NCBI GenBank assembly: GCA_017540825.1
Contig: JAFYAH010000025.1
Span: 1 to 64,000, forward strand
Length of the DNA stretch: 64,000 bases
Origin: Candidatus Methanomethylophilaceae archaeon
Lineage (GTDB): Archaea > Thermoplasmatota > Thermoplasmata > Methanomassiliicoccales > Methanomethylophilaceae
Direction: 5' to 3'
Numbering within the stretch: position 1 is the first letter of the stretch; every line of letters starts with the position of its first letter. This document shows, piece by piece, positions 34,955-44,400 of this stretch. A program made the translations under genes and the position numbers. A model generated the notes under the pieces. That model was not told the origin of the DNA. It worked only from the letters and a program-made list of their open reading frames with translations, and did no database searches.

Positions 34955-36862
34955 TCAGAAAAGCTTGAAGACCAGGTCGGAGTAGTCCATGATGTCGTCC
35001 ACGGGCATGCCGGCGATGAGGAGGGCCTGAACGTACATGATCTTGGCCATGTCGGCGGCCTTGCCCTTGTCCTCGGCGTAGGCCTTCTTGAGGGCCTCGA
35101 ACGCAGGGTGGGAGCCGTTGATCTCCAGCACGCGCTGGGCCTTCACCTGGTTCATCTCGGGCGCCCCTGGGATGCTGGCGAAGTACTTCTCCATCTCGAG
35201 GGAGACCTCCCCCTCCGTGCTGAGGCAGACCGCATGGGTCTTGAGCTTGCGGGACAGCTTCACGGACGAGACCTTGTCCCCGACGGTCTCCTTCACGAAG
35301 TCGAGGATCTCCTTCTCCTCCTCTTCCTTGGCGTCCGCCTCCTTCTTCTCCTCCTCGGTCTCGATCCCCAGGTCGTTGCCGGCTATGTCGCAGAAGTCCT
35401 TCTCGTCGTACTGCCTGAGGGTGCGGACCGCGAACTCGTCCACGTCCTCGGTCAGGCATATGATGTCGTAGCCCTTGTCCCTGACCTGCTCCGTCTGAGG
35501 CAGCTGCTTGGCGCGGGCCACGCTCTCGGCCGAGGCGTAGTATATCCTGCTCTGGCCTTCCGGCATGGCCTCGACGTACTCCTTCAGGGTCACGAGCCTG
35601 TCCTGGGACATGGAGTGGAAGAGGACCAGGTCCTTGACGAGGTCGGCCTTCGCCCCGTACCCGTCGACTATGCCGTATTTGAGCTGGGTCCCGAAGCTCT
35701 TGTAGAACTCCAGGTACTTGTCGCGCTCGTCGGCCAGCAGACGGGCCAGCTCGTTCTTGATCTTCTTCTCTATGTTGCTCTTGATGGTGCTCAGCTGGCG
35801 GTCGTGCTGGAGCATCTCCCTGGATATGTTGAGCGACAGGTCCGGGGAGTCCACGACCCCTCTGACGAACCTGAAGCAGTCGGGCAGGACGTCCTTGCAC
35901 TTGTCCATGATCATGACCCCGGAGGAGTAGAGCTGGAGGCCCGGCTCGAAGTCGCGGCTGTAGAAGTTGTACGGCGCGACCTTCGGGATGAAGAGCATGG
36001 CCTTGTAGCTCACGGCACCCTCGGCGTTGACCCTTATTATGGAGACGGGGTCCTCGAAGTCGCGGAACTTCTCCCTGTAGAACTTCATGCAGTCCTCGTC
36101 CGAGGCGTCCTCCTTGGAGCGCTGCCAGATCGGGACCATGCTGTTGACCACGGTGTCCTCGAGGTGGGTCTTCCATTCCTTCTTGGGGTTCCCCTCCTCG
36201 TCCTTCTCGCCGGTCTCCTCCATGGCGCCCTTCTCGAGCATCATGTGGATCGGCCACCTGACGTAGTCGGAGTACTTCTTCACGAGCTCCTTGAGCCTGT
36301 ACTCGTCCACGAAGTCGCTGTAGTCCTCCCCGTCCTCGTCGGGCTTGATGTGCATCTCGACCTCGGTGCCGTAGTCGGGCTTGTCGCACTCCTTTATGGT
36401 GTACCCGTCAGCGCCCTCGCTGGTCCAGCACCAGGCGGTGTCCTCCCCGTAGGCCTTGGACCTGACGGTGACCTTGTCCGATACGAGGAAGGCGGAGTAG
36501 AACCCGACCCCGAACTGTCCGATTATGTCCACGTCGGGGTTCTCCTCCATGGTCTTCTTGAAGTCCAGGGACCCGCTGTGCGCGATGACTCCCAGGTTCG
36601 ACTCCATGCTCTCCTTGTTCATCCCTATGCCGTTGTCGGCCACGGTTATGGTGCGGGCGTCCTCGTCCCACGAGACGGTGATCTTGAAGTCCTCCCTGGA
36701 GACGGGGAGGTTCTCGGTTATGGATCTGTAATGGAGCTTGTCGATGGCGTCGGATGCGTTGGATATGATCTCCCTCAGGAAAATCTCCTTGTGGGTGTAG
36801 ATAGAGTTGATCATCAGGTTTAGAAGCTGTTTGGATTCCGCTTTGAACTGTTTCTTCGCCAT
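34955..36862 (-). CDS. htpG: HSP90-family molecular chaperone HtpG
   Basis: A 635-residue HSP90. The Bergerat ATP site appears in order: EIFLREIISNASDAIDKL, TVADNGIGMNKESM, and the GQFGVGFYSAFLVSD lid segment. The middle domain and a client-binding C-terminal domain follow. HtpG is common in bacteria but scarce in archaea, so it was probably acquired from bacteria. Start MAKKQFKAESKQLL at 36,862. The downstream TerB gene begins after 92 bases, with a weak hairpin (GGGGA/TCTCCCC) between. Confidence 0.95.
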   Translation of the reverse strand: MAKKQFKAESKQLLNLMINSIYTHKEIFLREIISNASDAIDKLHYRSITENLPVSREDFKITVSWDEDARTITVADNGIGMNKESMESNLGVIAHSGSLDFKKTMEENPDVDIIGQFGVGFYSAFLVSDKVTVRSKAYGEDTAWCWTSEGADGYTIKECDKPDYGTEVEMHIKPDEDGEDYSDFVDEYRLKELVKKYSDYVRWPIHMMLEKGAMEETGEKDEEGNPKKEWKTHLEDTVVNSMVPIWQRSKEDASDEDCMKFYREKFRDFEDPVSIIRVNAEGAVSYKAMLFIPKVAPYNFYSRDFEPGLQLYSSGVMIMDKCKDVLPDCFRFVRGVVDSPDLSLNISREMLQHDRQLSTIKSNIEKKIKNELARLLADERDKYLEFYKSFGTQLKYGIVDGYGAKADLVKDLVLFHSMSQDRLVTLKEYVEAMPEGQSRIYYASAESVARAKQLPQTEQVRDKGYDIICLTEDVDEFAVRTLRQYDEKDFCDIAGNDLGIETEEEKKEADAKEEEEKEILDFVKETVGDKVSSVKLSRKLKTHAVCLSTEGEVSLEMEKYFASIPGAPEMNQVKAQRVLEINGSHPAFEALKKAYAEDKGKAADMAKIMYVQALLIAGMPVDDIMDYSDLVFKLF

Positions 36863-36965
36863 TTTCCATCCTTCTTTCCGCTTGGCGGCTATAGACGAAG
36901 TACTAACAGACATATTATAAATAGTTTATTGTTAGAGTTTACGATTGGCCCGTCCGATCGTGCCA

Positions 36966-38156
36966 TCATGTTCCGGAAGCTCCGTGACGCCTCGCCTCGC
37001 GCAGCCCGTGGGACGACATGTACAGCATCAGGCTGGCCATGCAGACGAGGATGCTGAAGGCGTACATGTCCCTGTACCCGACTAGCGATACCACGGCGCC
37101 CATCACGGAGGGGCCGACCCCCGTGCCGGTGTCGGACAGGATAGAGAACGTGGACATGGTGACCCCGTACTTGTGCTCGGGGGATCTGGACAGCACTATC
37201 GTCAGGCAGATGGCATAGACGATCGACGACCCGTACCCTATGAAGAACCCCGTGAGGAGGAACACAGCGGGGCTCGAGGTCTGGGAGAACACCGCCATCC
37301 CGGCCATGAACGCGACGAATCCCGGTATCATGACGCGGTTCGCGCCGTGGCGGTCGTAGCGCCTTCCCGAGGTGAGCCTCGATAAAAGCGTTCCGGCCGA
37401 TATCGCTAGATAGAAGAAGGCGGCAGCATCCGACACGCCGATCTCCATGGAATATGGGGAGATGAAGGACAGCACCCCGGAATACGACAGGTAGAACACC
37501 ATGCTGGTGAGCCCTAGCGGAATCGCCGGAGAATAGATGGCGCTCCTCAGCCCGCGGCATTTGGCCTCTTTTACCTGTTCCTCGGTCAACGCCTCCTCGG
37601 GGACGCGGATCAGCAGCGCCAGGGCCAGAGAGGCTATGTAGAACGAAGTTCCCGTCAAGAAGACCAGGTCGTACATGCCCGAGCTTCCCAGGGTCAGCCC
37701 GATGAAAGGCCCCAGGGCGGTGGAGACGGTGCTGCTGAGGTAGTAGTACCCGAGCCCTTCCCCTTTGTTCTCCTTGGGCACTAGCTTGGCGGCTATGTCG
37801 CTGGTGCACACTCCGATGATTCCGTACGAGAGCCCGTGGATCAGCCTCACGGCATAGAGCACAGGCATGGAGACGGCGAACAGGTACAGAAGGCTGACGC
37901 ATGTGCCAGCCGCGACGGCGGTCACGAGCATCCTCTTCCTTCCGAACAGCTCGATGTACTTTCCGAAGAGGAGTTTGGAGGCTATTCCTCCGATGACGTA
38001 CAGCCCTGCGGCGATCCCGGACTCCGCGGAGCTTGCCCCGAACTCCGAAGAATACTGGACGATGATGATCAGCAGGCTGTAGTAGTTGAGGGACATGAAC
38101 GCGTTGATGCACGTCGCCAGCGCCAGGTCGCGCGTCATCACCTTCCCTCCGGCCAT
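36966..38156 (-). CDS. Major facilitator superfamily transporter
   Basis: A 396-residue membrane protein with 12 hydrophobic segments. GKYIELFGRKRML after the second helix fits the MFS loop motif (GxxxDxxGRRR), and the second half contains the related SGRRYDRHGANRVM. The substrate is unknown; closely related drug or sugar-phosphate exporters look alike at this resolution. AT-rich upstream region (38,157-38,230) contains several TATA-like stretches, so this gene has its own promoter. Confidence 0.85.
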   Translation of the reverse strand: MAGGKVMTRDLALATCINAFMSLNYYSLLIIIVQYSSEFGASSAESGIAAGLYVIGGIASKLLFGKYIELFGRKRMLVTAVAAGTCVSLLYLFAVSMPVLYAVRLIHGLSYGIIGVCTSDIAAKLVPKENKGEGLGYYYLSSTVSTALGPFIGLTLGSSGMYDLVFLTGTSFYIASLALALLIRVPEEALTEEQVKEAKCRGLRSAIYSPAIPLGLTSMVFYLSYSGVLSFISPYSMEIGVSDAAAFFYLAISAGTLLSRLTSGRRYDRHGANRVMIPGFVAFMAGMAVFSQTSSPAVFLLTGFFIGYGSSIVYAICLTIVLSRSPEHKYGVTMSTFSILSDTGTGVGPSVMGAVVSLVGYRDMYAFSILVCMASLMLYMSSHGLREARRHGASGT

Positions 38157-38255
38157 GCGCCTCTGATTGCTTTGTATTATTTACTTTGTTATTTATGTTA
38201 ATAATAATCCATATAATTTATAAAATAATATTATTATTTTCAATTTTTTATGTCA

Positions 38256-40352
38256 TTATAGACTAATGATCCGGAAAGCATGCGCCTCTTCCACAAGCAT
38301 CCGCCGCTGGACGGCCGGACGGCGAAGGCAGGATCGGAGGCCCTTGAACGGCCTGGTGCCTCTGCATGCGGGGTAGTCGCGGCATCCGTAGAACGTCTTC
38401 TTCGCGGACTCCCGTATGACCATCGGGCCGTCGCAGACGGGGCACACCGGGGTGGACCTCTCCAGCATCGCCTCGTTGTCGGCTATTATCTCGCTCATGA
38501 ACGGCGAGTCGGACGAGAGCGCAATGCCTTCAGAGCCGATCCTGTTTATCAGGAACAGCCTCTTCCTGGCCCGGGTCATCGCCACGTAGAACACCCTGCG
38601 CTCCTCGGCGTACTCTATCCCTTCCCCGCGGCCGGCGAACAGCACGCTGATGTCGTCCTCCACGTCGTTCGGGAACCCTCCGCGCTCCCTGTCGGCGATA
38701 AGGAACACGTAGTCCGCCTCCAGGCCCTTCGACGAGTGAGCAGTGAGGTATCTGAGGGTCCTCACCGCCGTCCATTCCTTCGTGGTCTCGTCGTACTCCC
38801 TGTATACGATGTCCATGGAGCCGGACTCCAGCCCGTTCCCGCTGAACGCGAAGGGGCCGTTCCCGTATCCCAGGACGTAGAGGTCCTTGCGGGTGCGGCC
38901 TATGACGAACACCGACGCCTCCGGTTCCACCCTCTCCAGGCGGTTGGCTATCATCTCCGCGATGTCCTTGTCCCCGGACACCGGGAGCAGCTGGACAGGA
39001 GGGACCCTGGACGCCGGGAGGCCTCTTATAGCCTTCTTTATCTGCGCCGGGTTCTTGGATATGAAGCGGTTGGTCATCTCGACGATCTGCTTGGGCGACC
39101 TGTAGGTCTTCTCGATCCTCGAGACCTTCATGGTGCCCCATCCCGCCCATATCCTCTCGAACTCGAACATCTGCCAGACGTCCCCTCCGCTGAACGAGTA
39201 TATGCTCTGCCAGTCGTCGCCGACGCAGAAAAGCCTGAACCTCATGACCCCGCGTAGCGCCTTGACCAGCTCCACGAGTATCCTGGAGACGTCCTGGTAC
39301 TCGTCTATGAGGACGACGTCGTAGCGCTTCCCCGGGAACCCTCCCCTGCTGACCATCCCTGTGGACTGGATGACCATGTCCTCGTAGTCCGCGAGGTCGT
39401 TCTGGGCGCATTCCATGGAATACATGTCCCAGACCCTGTCCAGGAGCTTGATCTTGGCCTCCGCGTCCCCGCGGGCGGACGTGGGGTTGCGCCCGTTGGC
39501 TCTGAGAAGGTCGCGGATGCTCATCCCGGTGCATTTGCATCTGGATATCAGCGCCCCCAGGGACTCCGGTATCCTCTCCCCCCATGCCTGGATTATGTTG
39601 GACGCCAGGTCGTTGACGTTGACCTTCTTCAGTGGGACCTTCTTCGACCTCAGGATGCTCCAGGCCTCCTCCGGGTCGCGCCCCGCTTCCGCCACCTTGG
39701 AATCGTCGGAATAGATCTTGAACGACAGTCCCTTCTTGTCGTCCACCGTCAGGAAGCCCGGCTTGCTCCCCGTCTCGGAGTAGACGGGACGGGTGTACTC
39801 GCACGCGATCCCGCATTGGAACAGCGCGTCCGCGACCGCTCTGAGCCCCCTGTTCCCTATGCTCTTGCCGTTGTAGGAGAGGTACGAGAACGAGGTCTGG
39901 CGGAGCCCGTCGATATAGGTCATCATGTGCTCGGCGGATCTCCTATCGGTCTGCACTAGCTCGTCGCATATGCGCCCTATCAGCTTCGACCTCTGCGACC
40001 CGATGCACGGCTTCTTGCGCAGGATGCGGTTCCCGAGGGCATGGATGGTCATTATGTCGGCGCCGAACCCGTCTCCGAACTCCGCCATGACGGCTTTCTT
40101 CAGGTCTGCGACGGAGTTGTTGGTGAGCGAGATCATCAGCATCCGCTTCGGCTCCACATGGTCGTGCTCAACCAGATGCTTCACCTTGCCGATGAGGGTG
40201 GTGGTCTTCCCCGTCCCCGCGCCTGCGACCACGAGCTGGGTGAACGATTCGTCCCTGACCACCGACGCCTGCTGCCTGTCCAGGGCGTGGCCCCTCACGA
40301 CGATGGGGTCGTCGTCCTCGTTCCGGGCCTTATGCTTCTGGACGGCAGGCAT
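38256..40352 (-). CDS. UvrD/helicase IV-like DNA helicase with topoisomerase-type zinc ribbon
   Basis: A 698-residue superfamily I helicase. Motif I VVAGAGTGKTTTLIGKV (near residue 42), motif II IDEYQDVSRI, motif III-like VGDDWQSIYSFSGGD, motif V-VI TAHSSKGLEADYVFL and VAMTRARKRLFL are all clear. The C-terminus adds a zinc ribbon (CPVCDGPMVIRESAKKTFYGC) like the C4 fingers of topoisomerase I. It probably unwinds DNA in repair. Start MPAVQKHKARN at 40,352; the extra upstream sequence would overlap the promoter of the divergent regulator. Confidence 0.9.
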   Translation of the reverse strand: MPAVQKHKARNEDDDPIVVRGHALDRQQASVVRDESFTQLVVAGAGTGKTTTLIGKVKHLVEHDHVEPKRMLMISLTNNSVADLKKAVMAEFGDGFGADIMTIHALGNRILRKKPCIGSQRSKLIGRICDELVQTDRRSAEHMMTYIDGLRQTSFSYLSYNGKSIGNRGLRAVADALFQCGIACEYTRPVYSETGSKPGFLTVDDKKGLSFKIYSDDSKVAEAGRDPEEAWSILRSKKVPLKKVNVNDLASNIIQAWGERIPESLGALISRCKCTGMSIRDLLRANGRNPTSARGDAEAKIKLLDRVWDMYSMECAQNDLADYEDMVIQSTGMVSRGGFPGKRYDVVLIDEYQDVSRILVELVKALRGVMRFRLFCVGDDWQSIYSFSGGDVWQMFEFERIWAGWGTMKVSRIEKTYRSPKQIVEMTNRFISKNPAQIKKAIRGLPASRVPPVQLLPVSGDKDIAEMIANRLERVEPEASVFVIGRTRKDLYVLGYGNGPFAFSGNGLESGSMDIVYREYDETTKEWTAVRTLRYLTAHSSKGLEADYVFLIADRERGGFPNDVEDDISVLFAGRGEGIEYAEERRVFYVAMTRARKRLFLINRIGSEGIALSSDSPFMSEIIADNEAMLERSTPVCPVCDGPMVIRESAKKTFYGCRDYPACRGTRPFKGLRSCLRRPAVQRRMLVEEAHAFRIISL

Positions 40353-40514
40353 GCTATCGCCCTTCCCAGTTATAATCGGTATATAAAATGAATTGACGGT
40401 ACGACGAAAATGGCACCGGAGGCGCTGCCGCGCAGGGTTTTCCGACATAGCGCTCCTTAGGTTCGGTGCGTATCAGGGTTCCTGACAGTAGCTTGTTCTT
40501 CTGGAAATATAATC

Positions 40515-40552
40515 AACAGGTAACTGTAATATTTTTATATCAGTTACCTGTT
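40515..40552 (+). promoter_or_regulatory. Inverted-repeat operator enclosing the TATA box
   Basis: A perfect 12-base inverted repeat, AACAGGTAACTG (40,515-40,526) and CAGTTACCTGTT (40,541-40,552), encloses a 14-base AT stretch with the TATA box (TATTTTTATAT). A strong Shine-Dalgarno GGAGGT (40,562-40,567) and ATG 40,575 follow. Binding by the MarR-type product would block TBP or polymerase, giving autoregulation (inference). Confidence 0.8.
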
Positions 40553-40574
40553 ATACTTTCTGGAGGTAAAAGAA

Positions 40575-41147
40575 ATGTGCGAAAACACTAGCTCTAAGGC
40601 ACTGTCCATGAAAGCCATGCATCTCTCCCACATGATGCGCATGCTCCACGAGGAGAAGATGAGGGATACCGATCCCCGCGCCTCGCCCGGACGCGTGCTC
40701 GCGTTCCTCAGGCTCGCCGAGGAGGTCTCTGTAGGAGACATGACCATGATACTCGAAGTGAGGCCCCATTCCCTGGAGAAGACCCTCGCTATGCTCGAAG
40801 AGGACGGATTCGTGGCTCGCGAGCAGGGCGAGAAGAGGTGGCTCGACAAGGTGAGGCTCACCGAGAAGGGGCTCCAGCCTGGGAAGAGGCCCGAGGGGAG
40901 GGCGTCGAAGGTGTTCGGCACCCTTTCCGAGGAAGAGCGCGGACAGCTCGCGGCGATACTGGACAAGCTGAACGCCGGATTCGAGAAGGAGCTGGGAGTC
41001 CCCGAGGATCCCGAGGAGCGCAAGGCCTTCATGCGCGAGAGGGCCTGCGGATGGAAGCCAGGATGCGGGCCGATGCCCGGATGGAACGGATTCGGACCTG
41101 TGCCCCGCTGGCACGGATGCGGACCCAGGTTCGGACCCAGGATGTGA
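40575..41147 (+). CDS. MarR-type regulator with cysteine-glycine-proline-rich tail
   Basis: 190 residues. The winged helix covers roughly residues 30-110: SPGRVLAFLRLAEEVSVGDM, then RPHSLEKTLAMLEEDGFVAREQ and the basic WLDKVRLTEKGLQ. The last ~35 residues are unusual, rich in glycine, proline and tryptophan with spaced cysteines (ACGWKPGCGPMP, HGCGPRFGPRM), and could bind a metal or redox ligand. A long perfect inverted repeat around its promoter suggests it represses itself. No partner gene follows in the same direction, so the signal may be sensed to control genes elsewhere. Confidence 0.8.
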   Translation: MCENTSSKALSMKAMHLSHMMRMLHEEKMRDTDPRASPGRVLAFLRLAEEVSVGDMTMILEVRPHSLEKTLAMLEEDGFVAREQGEKRWLDKVRLTEKGLQPGKRPEGRASKVFGTLSEEERGQLAAILDKLNAGFEKELGVPEDPEERKAFMRERACGWKPGCGPMPGWNGFGPVPRWHGCGPRFGPRM

Positions 41148-41445
41148 CGCGACGGCCTTTCGGGGCTGATATGGAACAGGGCCGAGGCGATGAAGCCCCG
41201 GCCAGGCAAACGTCCTTACTTTTCATAGCATTCCTTATTGCGCATGTATTGCTCTGGCTGTCGAGCCGAGGTAATAAGACCATAGTGGTAAACACTCGGT
41301 GGACACTTATAAAGGATGTGGACTATCGAAGTGCTTATACAGCCCAGATGGTTCGAGCTCATCATAAGACTATAGTTCTAATCTGGTCGGGCGGTATTGA
41401 TGGAAGGGGTTTGAAGGGCGGAAGGGAAACCCCGTCCGCCGCTTT
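41148..41445. other. Intergenic region with possible promoters
   Basis: About 300 bases between two convergent genes. It holds a TATA-like ACTTATAAAGG at about 41,306 and two related stretches, AATAAGACCATAGTGGTA (41,271) and CATAAGACTATAGTTCTA (41,363), which look like degenerate repeats or paired promoters. A weak open frame with a hydrophobic run (SLLFIAFLIAHVLLWLS) exists on the plus strand but has no family match I recognise. A small RNA is possible. Confidence 0.3.
41417..41445 (+). terminator. Terminator hairpin between convergent genes
   Basis: GGCGGA (41,417-41,422) pairs with TCCGCC (41,435-41,440), followed by GCTTTT. It lies just past the stop of the minus-strand surface protein gene and downstream of the MarR gene. 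Confidence 0.6.
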
Positions 41446-44400
41446 TCACTTGCTCTTTCCGCGGAGGAACAGGGCGGCGCCCAGTATGGCGACGATGGCG
41501 ACGATACCTGCCCCAGCGTATAGGAGCAGGTTGCCGGACGCGCCTCCTTGGGGCTGCTCCTCTACGGTAACCTCGCAATAGGCCTTGAGGGCCTTGTCGA
41601 CGGATATGGCGGTGATGGTGGCCTTCCCGGGAGATACGGCCTTCACGTTCCCGTCCTGGTCGACGGTCGCGACGCTCGCATCGCTGGTCATCCAGTCGAC
41701 CTCCTTGAGGCTGGCGTTGGCCGGGGCGATGGTGGCCGTGAGCTTCTGCGAGCTTCCTTCCTTCAGGCTGATCCTGGCCTTGTCCAGGGTAATGCCGGAG
41801 ACAGGCACGTCGTCTTCCTGGACTGTCACCTCGCAATAGGCCTTGTAGGCGCCGTCTACGGATATTGCGGTTATCTTGGCCTTCCCGGGCGAGACCGCCC
41901 TAACGTTCCCGTCCTGGTCGACGGTCGCGACGCTGCTGTTGTCGGACGACCAGTCCACTTCTCTCAGGCTCGCGTCTGCCGGGTACAGCGTAGCAGTCAG
42001 CACGGCTTTGTCTCCTATGCCCATGGACAAGGTGTCTTTGCTCAGGGAGATGCCCGTGACATGCTTGTCGGCCTGGCTCACGGTCACCATGCAGCTCGCG
42101 ACCACGAATCCTCCGCCAGAGGAAGCCGTGATCGTGGCTGTCCCTTTGGAAACGGCCGTCACGTTTCCGCTCTGGTCGACTGTAGCTACATTGGCGTTGC
42201 TCGACTTCCATGCCACAGCGTCGGTGGAATCGGAAGGGGTCAGGGTGGCTATGAGCTGGATCGAACCCCCTTCGTACAAGGAAGCCGATGCACGGTTGAG
42301 CTTTATTCCCTTCGCAGGTATCGAGTCCGAGAAGACGCTGACGCTGCAGGATGCGGTCTTGGACCCGTCATGGGTCGTCACGGTTATGGTAGCGCTCCCT
42401 GCGGAGACGGCTTTTACGTTCCCGTCCTGGTCGACTGCGGCCGCCGATGGGTTGCTGGATGCCCAGGACACGGATTTGTCGGTGGCGTCGGACGGCGATA
42501 TGGTGGCGGTCAGCCTGTATGTGCCGCCAGCATGCATCTCCAGATAGGTCCTGTCCAGCGACACGCTCGATACCGGCACGGAAGAAGGCCCTGCCACTGT
42601 TATGGAGCAGGTGTCCGTGTACCCTCCGTCGATGGTCCTGACGGTTATGGTAGCGCTTCCTGTTCCGACCGCCTTCACGGTCCCGTTGCTGACGGTGGCC
42701 ACGCCGATGTTGCTGCTGGTCCAGGTCACCGTCTTGTCTGTCGCGTCGGCAGGCCTCACCGTCGCGGTCAGCGAGAGGCTCTCGCCTTTGCTCAGGCTCA
42801 CAGAGCTTCTGTCTATGTCGACTCCGGTCACCGGGACGCCGGTCGAGGGGGCCTTGTAGTCTGCGTAGTACACTGACGGATAGACGATGTCGGTCACCAC
42901 GCGTCCCTTCATGGCCGCGCTGCCCCTGAGGAAATAGCTGTACGTGCTGCCGGTGTCGTCCCATGTGGCGTCGACGAAGTACCAGTTGCCGTCCTCCATC
43001 TGGACGAAGTTCCATGTATGGCCTTCCTCGTCCCCCGCATGCGCCAGCCCGGCCACGTAGACGCAGGGGATGCCGTGGATGTCGCAGAGCATCTTGAAGG
43101 CGGCGGCGTACGTCTCGCACACCCCCTTGTGGTCTCCGAGGACGGCGTTGTAGATGCAGTGGTACCTGTGGGTGACCGTGTCCTCGTAGCTGTACGTGAT
43201 GAGGTCGCAGACGTAGTCGTGGATGGATTTCACCTGGGCGTATCTGGACGAGCCGTCGACCTTCACGCCGCGGAGGGCGGAGACGGTCCTGTCGTAGCTG
43301 CTCCTGTCGAAGCCCGTTCCCTTCAGTACTTTGATGGTGCCGGTCGACGGGTCCACGTCCACGTTCGACATGAAGTCGTACCCGTCCTCCTCGTCCCATA
43401 CCTGGCGGTAGTCCTTCTTCAAGGATCTCTGGACCTTCTCCATGACGGTGATGGCGTACTCCACGAGGTCGTCCTCGGACATGCCAGAAGGCAGCTTCAC
43501 CGAAGATTCGGTCCCTTTGGTTATGGCGGCGGCCACGGCGTCGTACAGCCTCTTCTCCACCGCGCTCAGGTCGCTGTAGCCAGGAAGCCCGTCGTATTCC
43601 AGGGTCGTGACCGTCCTGGCCTTGGCGGGGACGGAGGCGGACACGGGGCATCCGCAGAAGGAACCCTCTCCGAAGCTCTTCACCGAGCCGAGGGAGCCGG
43701 CGCTGGACAGGGACATGCACCCGTAGAACGCCATGTCCCCGATGGAAGCGACGGTGCTAGGGATGCTTACGGACTCCAGGGCGGAGCACCAGTAGAAGGC
43801 CTTCTTCCCGATAGTAGTCACGGAGCTTCCGAGCTTCACGGAGGTGAGGCTCTGGCATCCGTAGAGCAACTCGTCCGATACGGCCTTGACCGAGCCGCTG
43901 ATAACGACCGAAGCGAGGGAGCCGCAGCCGCTGAATGCTCCCCTGCCCAGGCTGCCTACGCCGTCTGGCACGGTCACGGATCTGAGGCCGCTCGCGCTGA
44001 AGGCTTCCGCGCCGATAGCGGTCACGGATGCCGGGATGGTCACGTAGCTCAGGCTCGTGCACCCCATGAACGCCTCGTCACCTATCCTCTTGACTGTGGT
44101 GGGGATCGACACGGCGCCCAGGGACATGCATCCGCTGAACGTCCCCTTCTCGATCGCAGCCACTCCGCTCGGGATGCTGATCGACTTGAGGCCGAGGCAC
44201 TTGCAGAAAGCCTCCTCGCCTATGGATCTGACCGACGAGGGCAGCGCCACGCTTCCCAGGCTGGAGCATCCGTAGAACGCCTTCTCGCCTATGCTCGTGA
44301 CGCTGCCGGGGATGCTCACGGAGCTTATCCAGCTGTTGCGGAACGCGTTGTCGCCTATGTGCGTGACGCCGTATCCGATCGTCACCTCGCTGATGGTGAA

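Noticed and set aside
32763-36389. A 1,208-residue frame covering the second TerB-like protein
   Set aside because: The part before 34,862 is a shadow of htpG.
41171-41400. A small membrane protein downstream of the MarR gene
   Set aside because: One hydrophobic run only, no ribosome binding site, and no family resemblance.
41560-41960. Tandem DNA repeat
   Set aside because: The repeats are duplicated Big2 domains within the surface protein gene, not independent repeat DNA.
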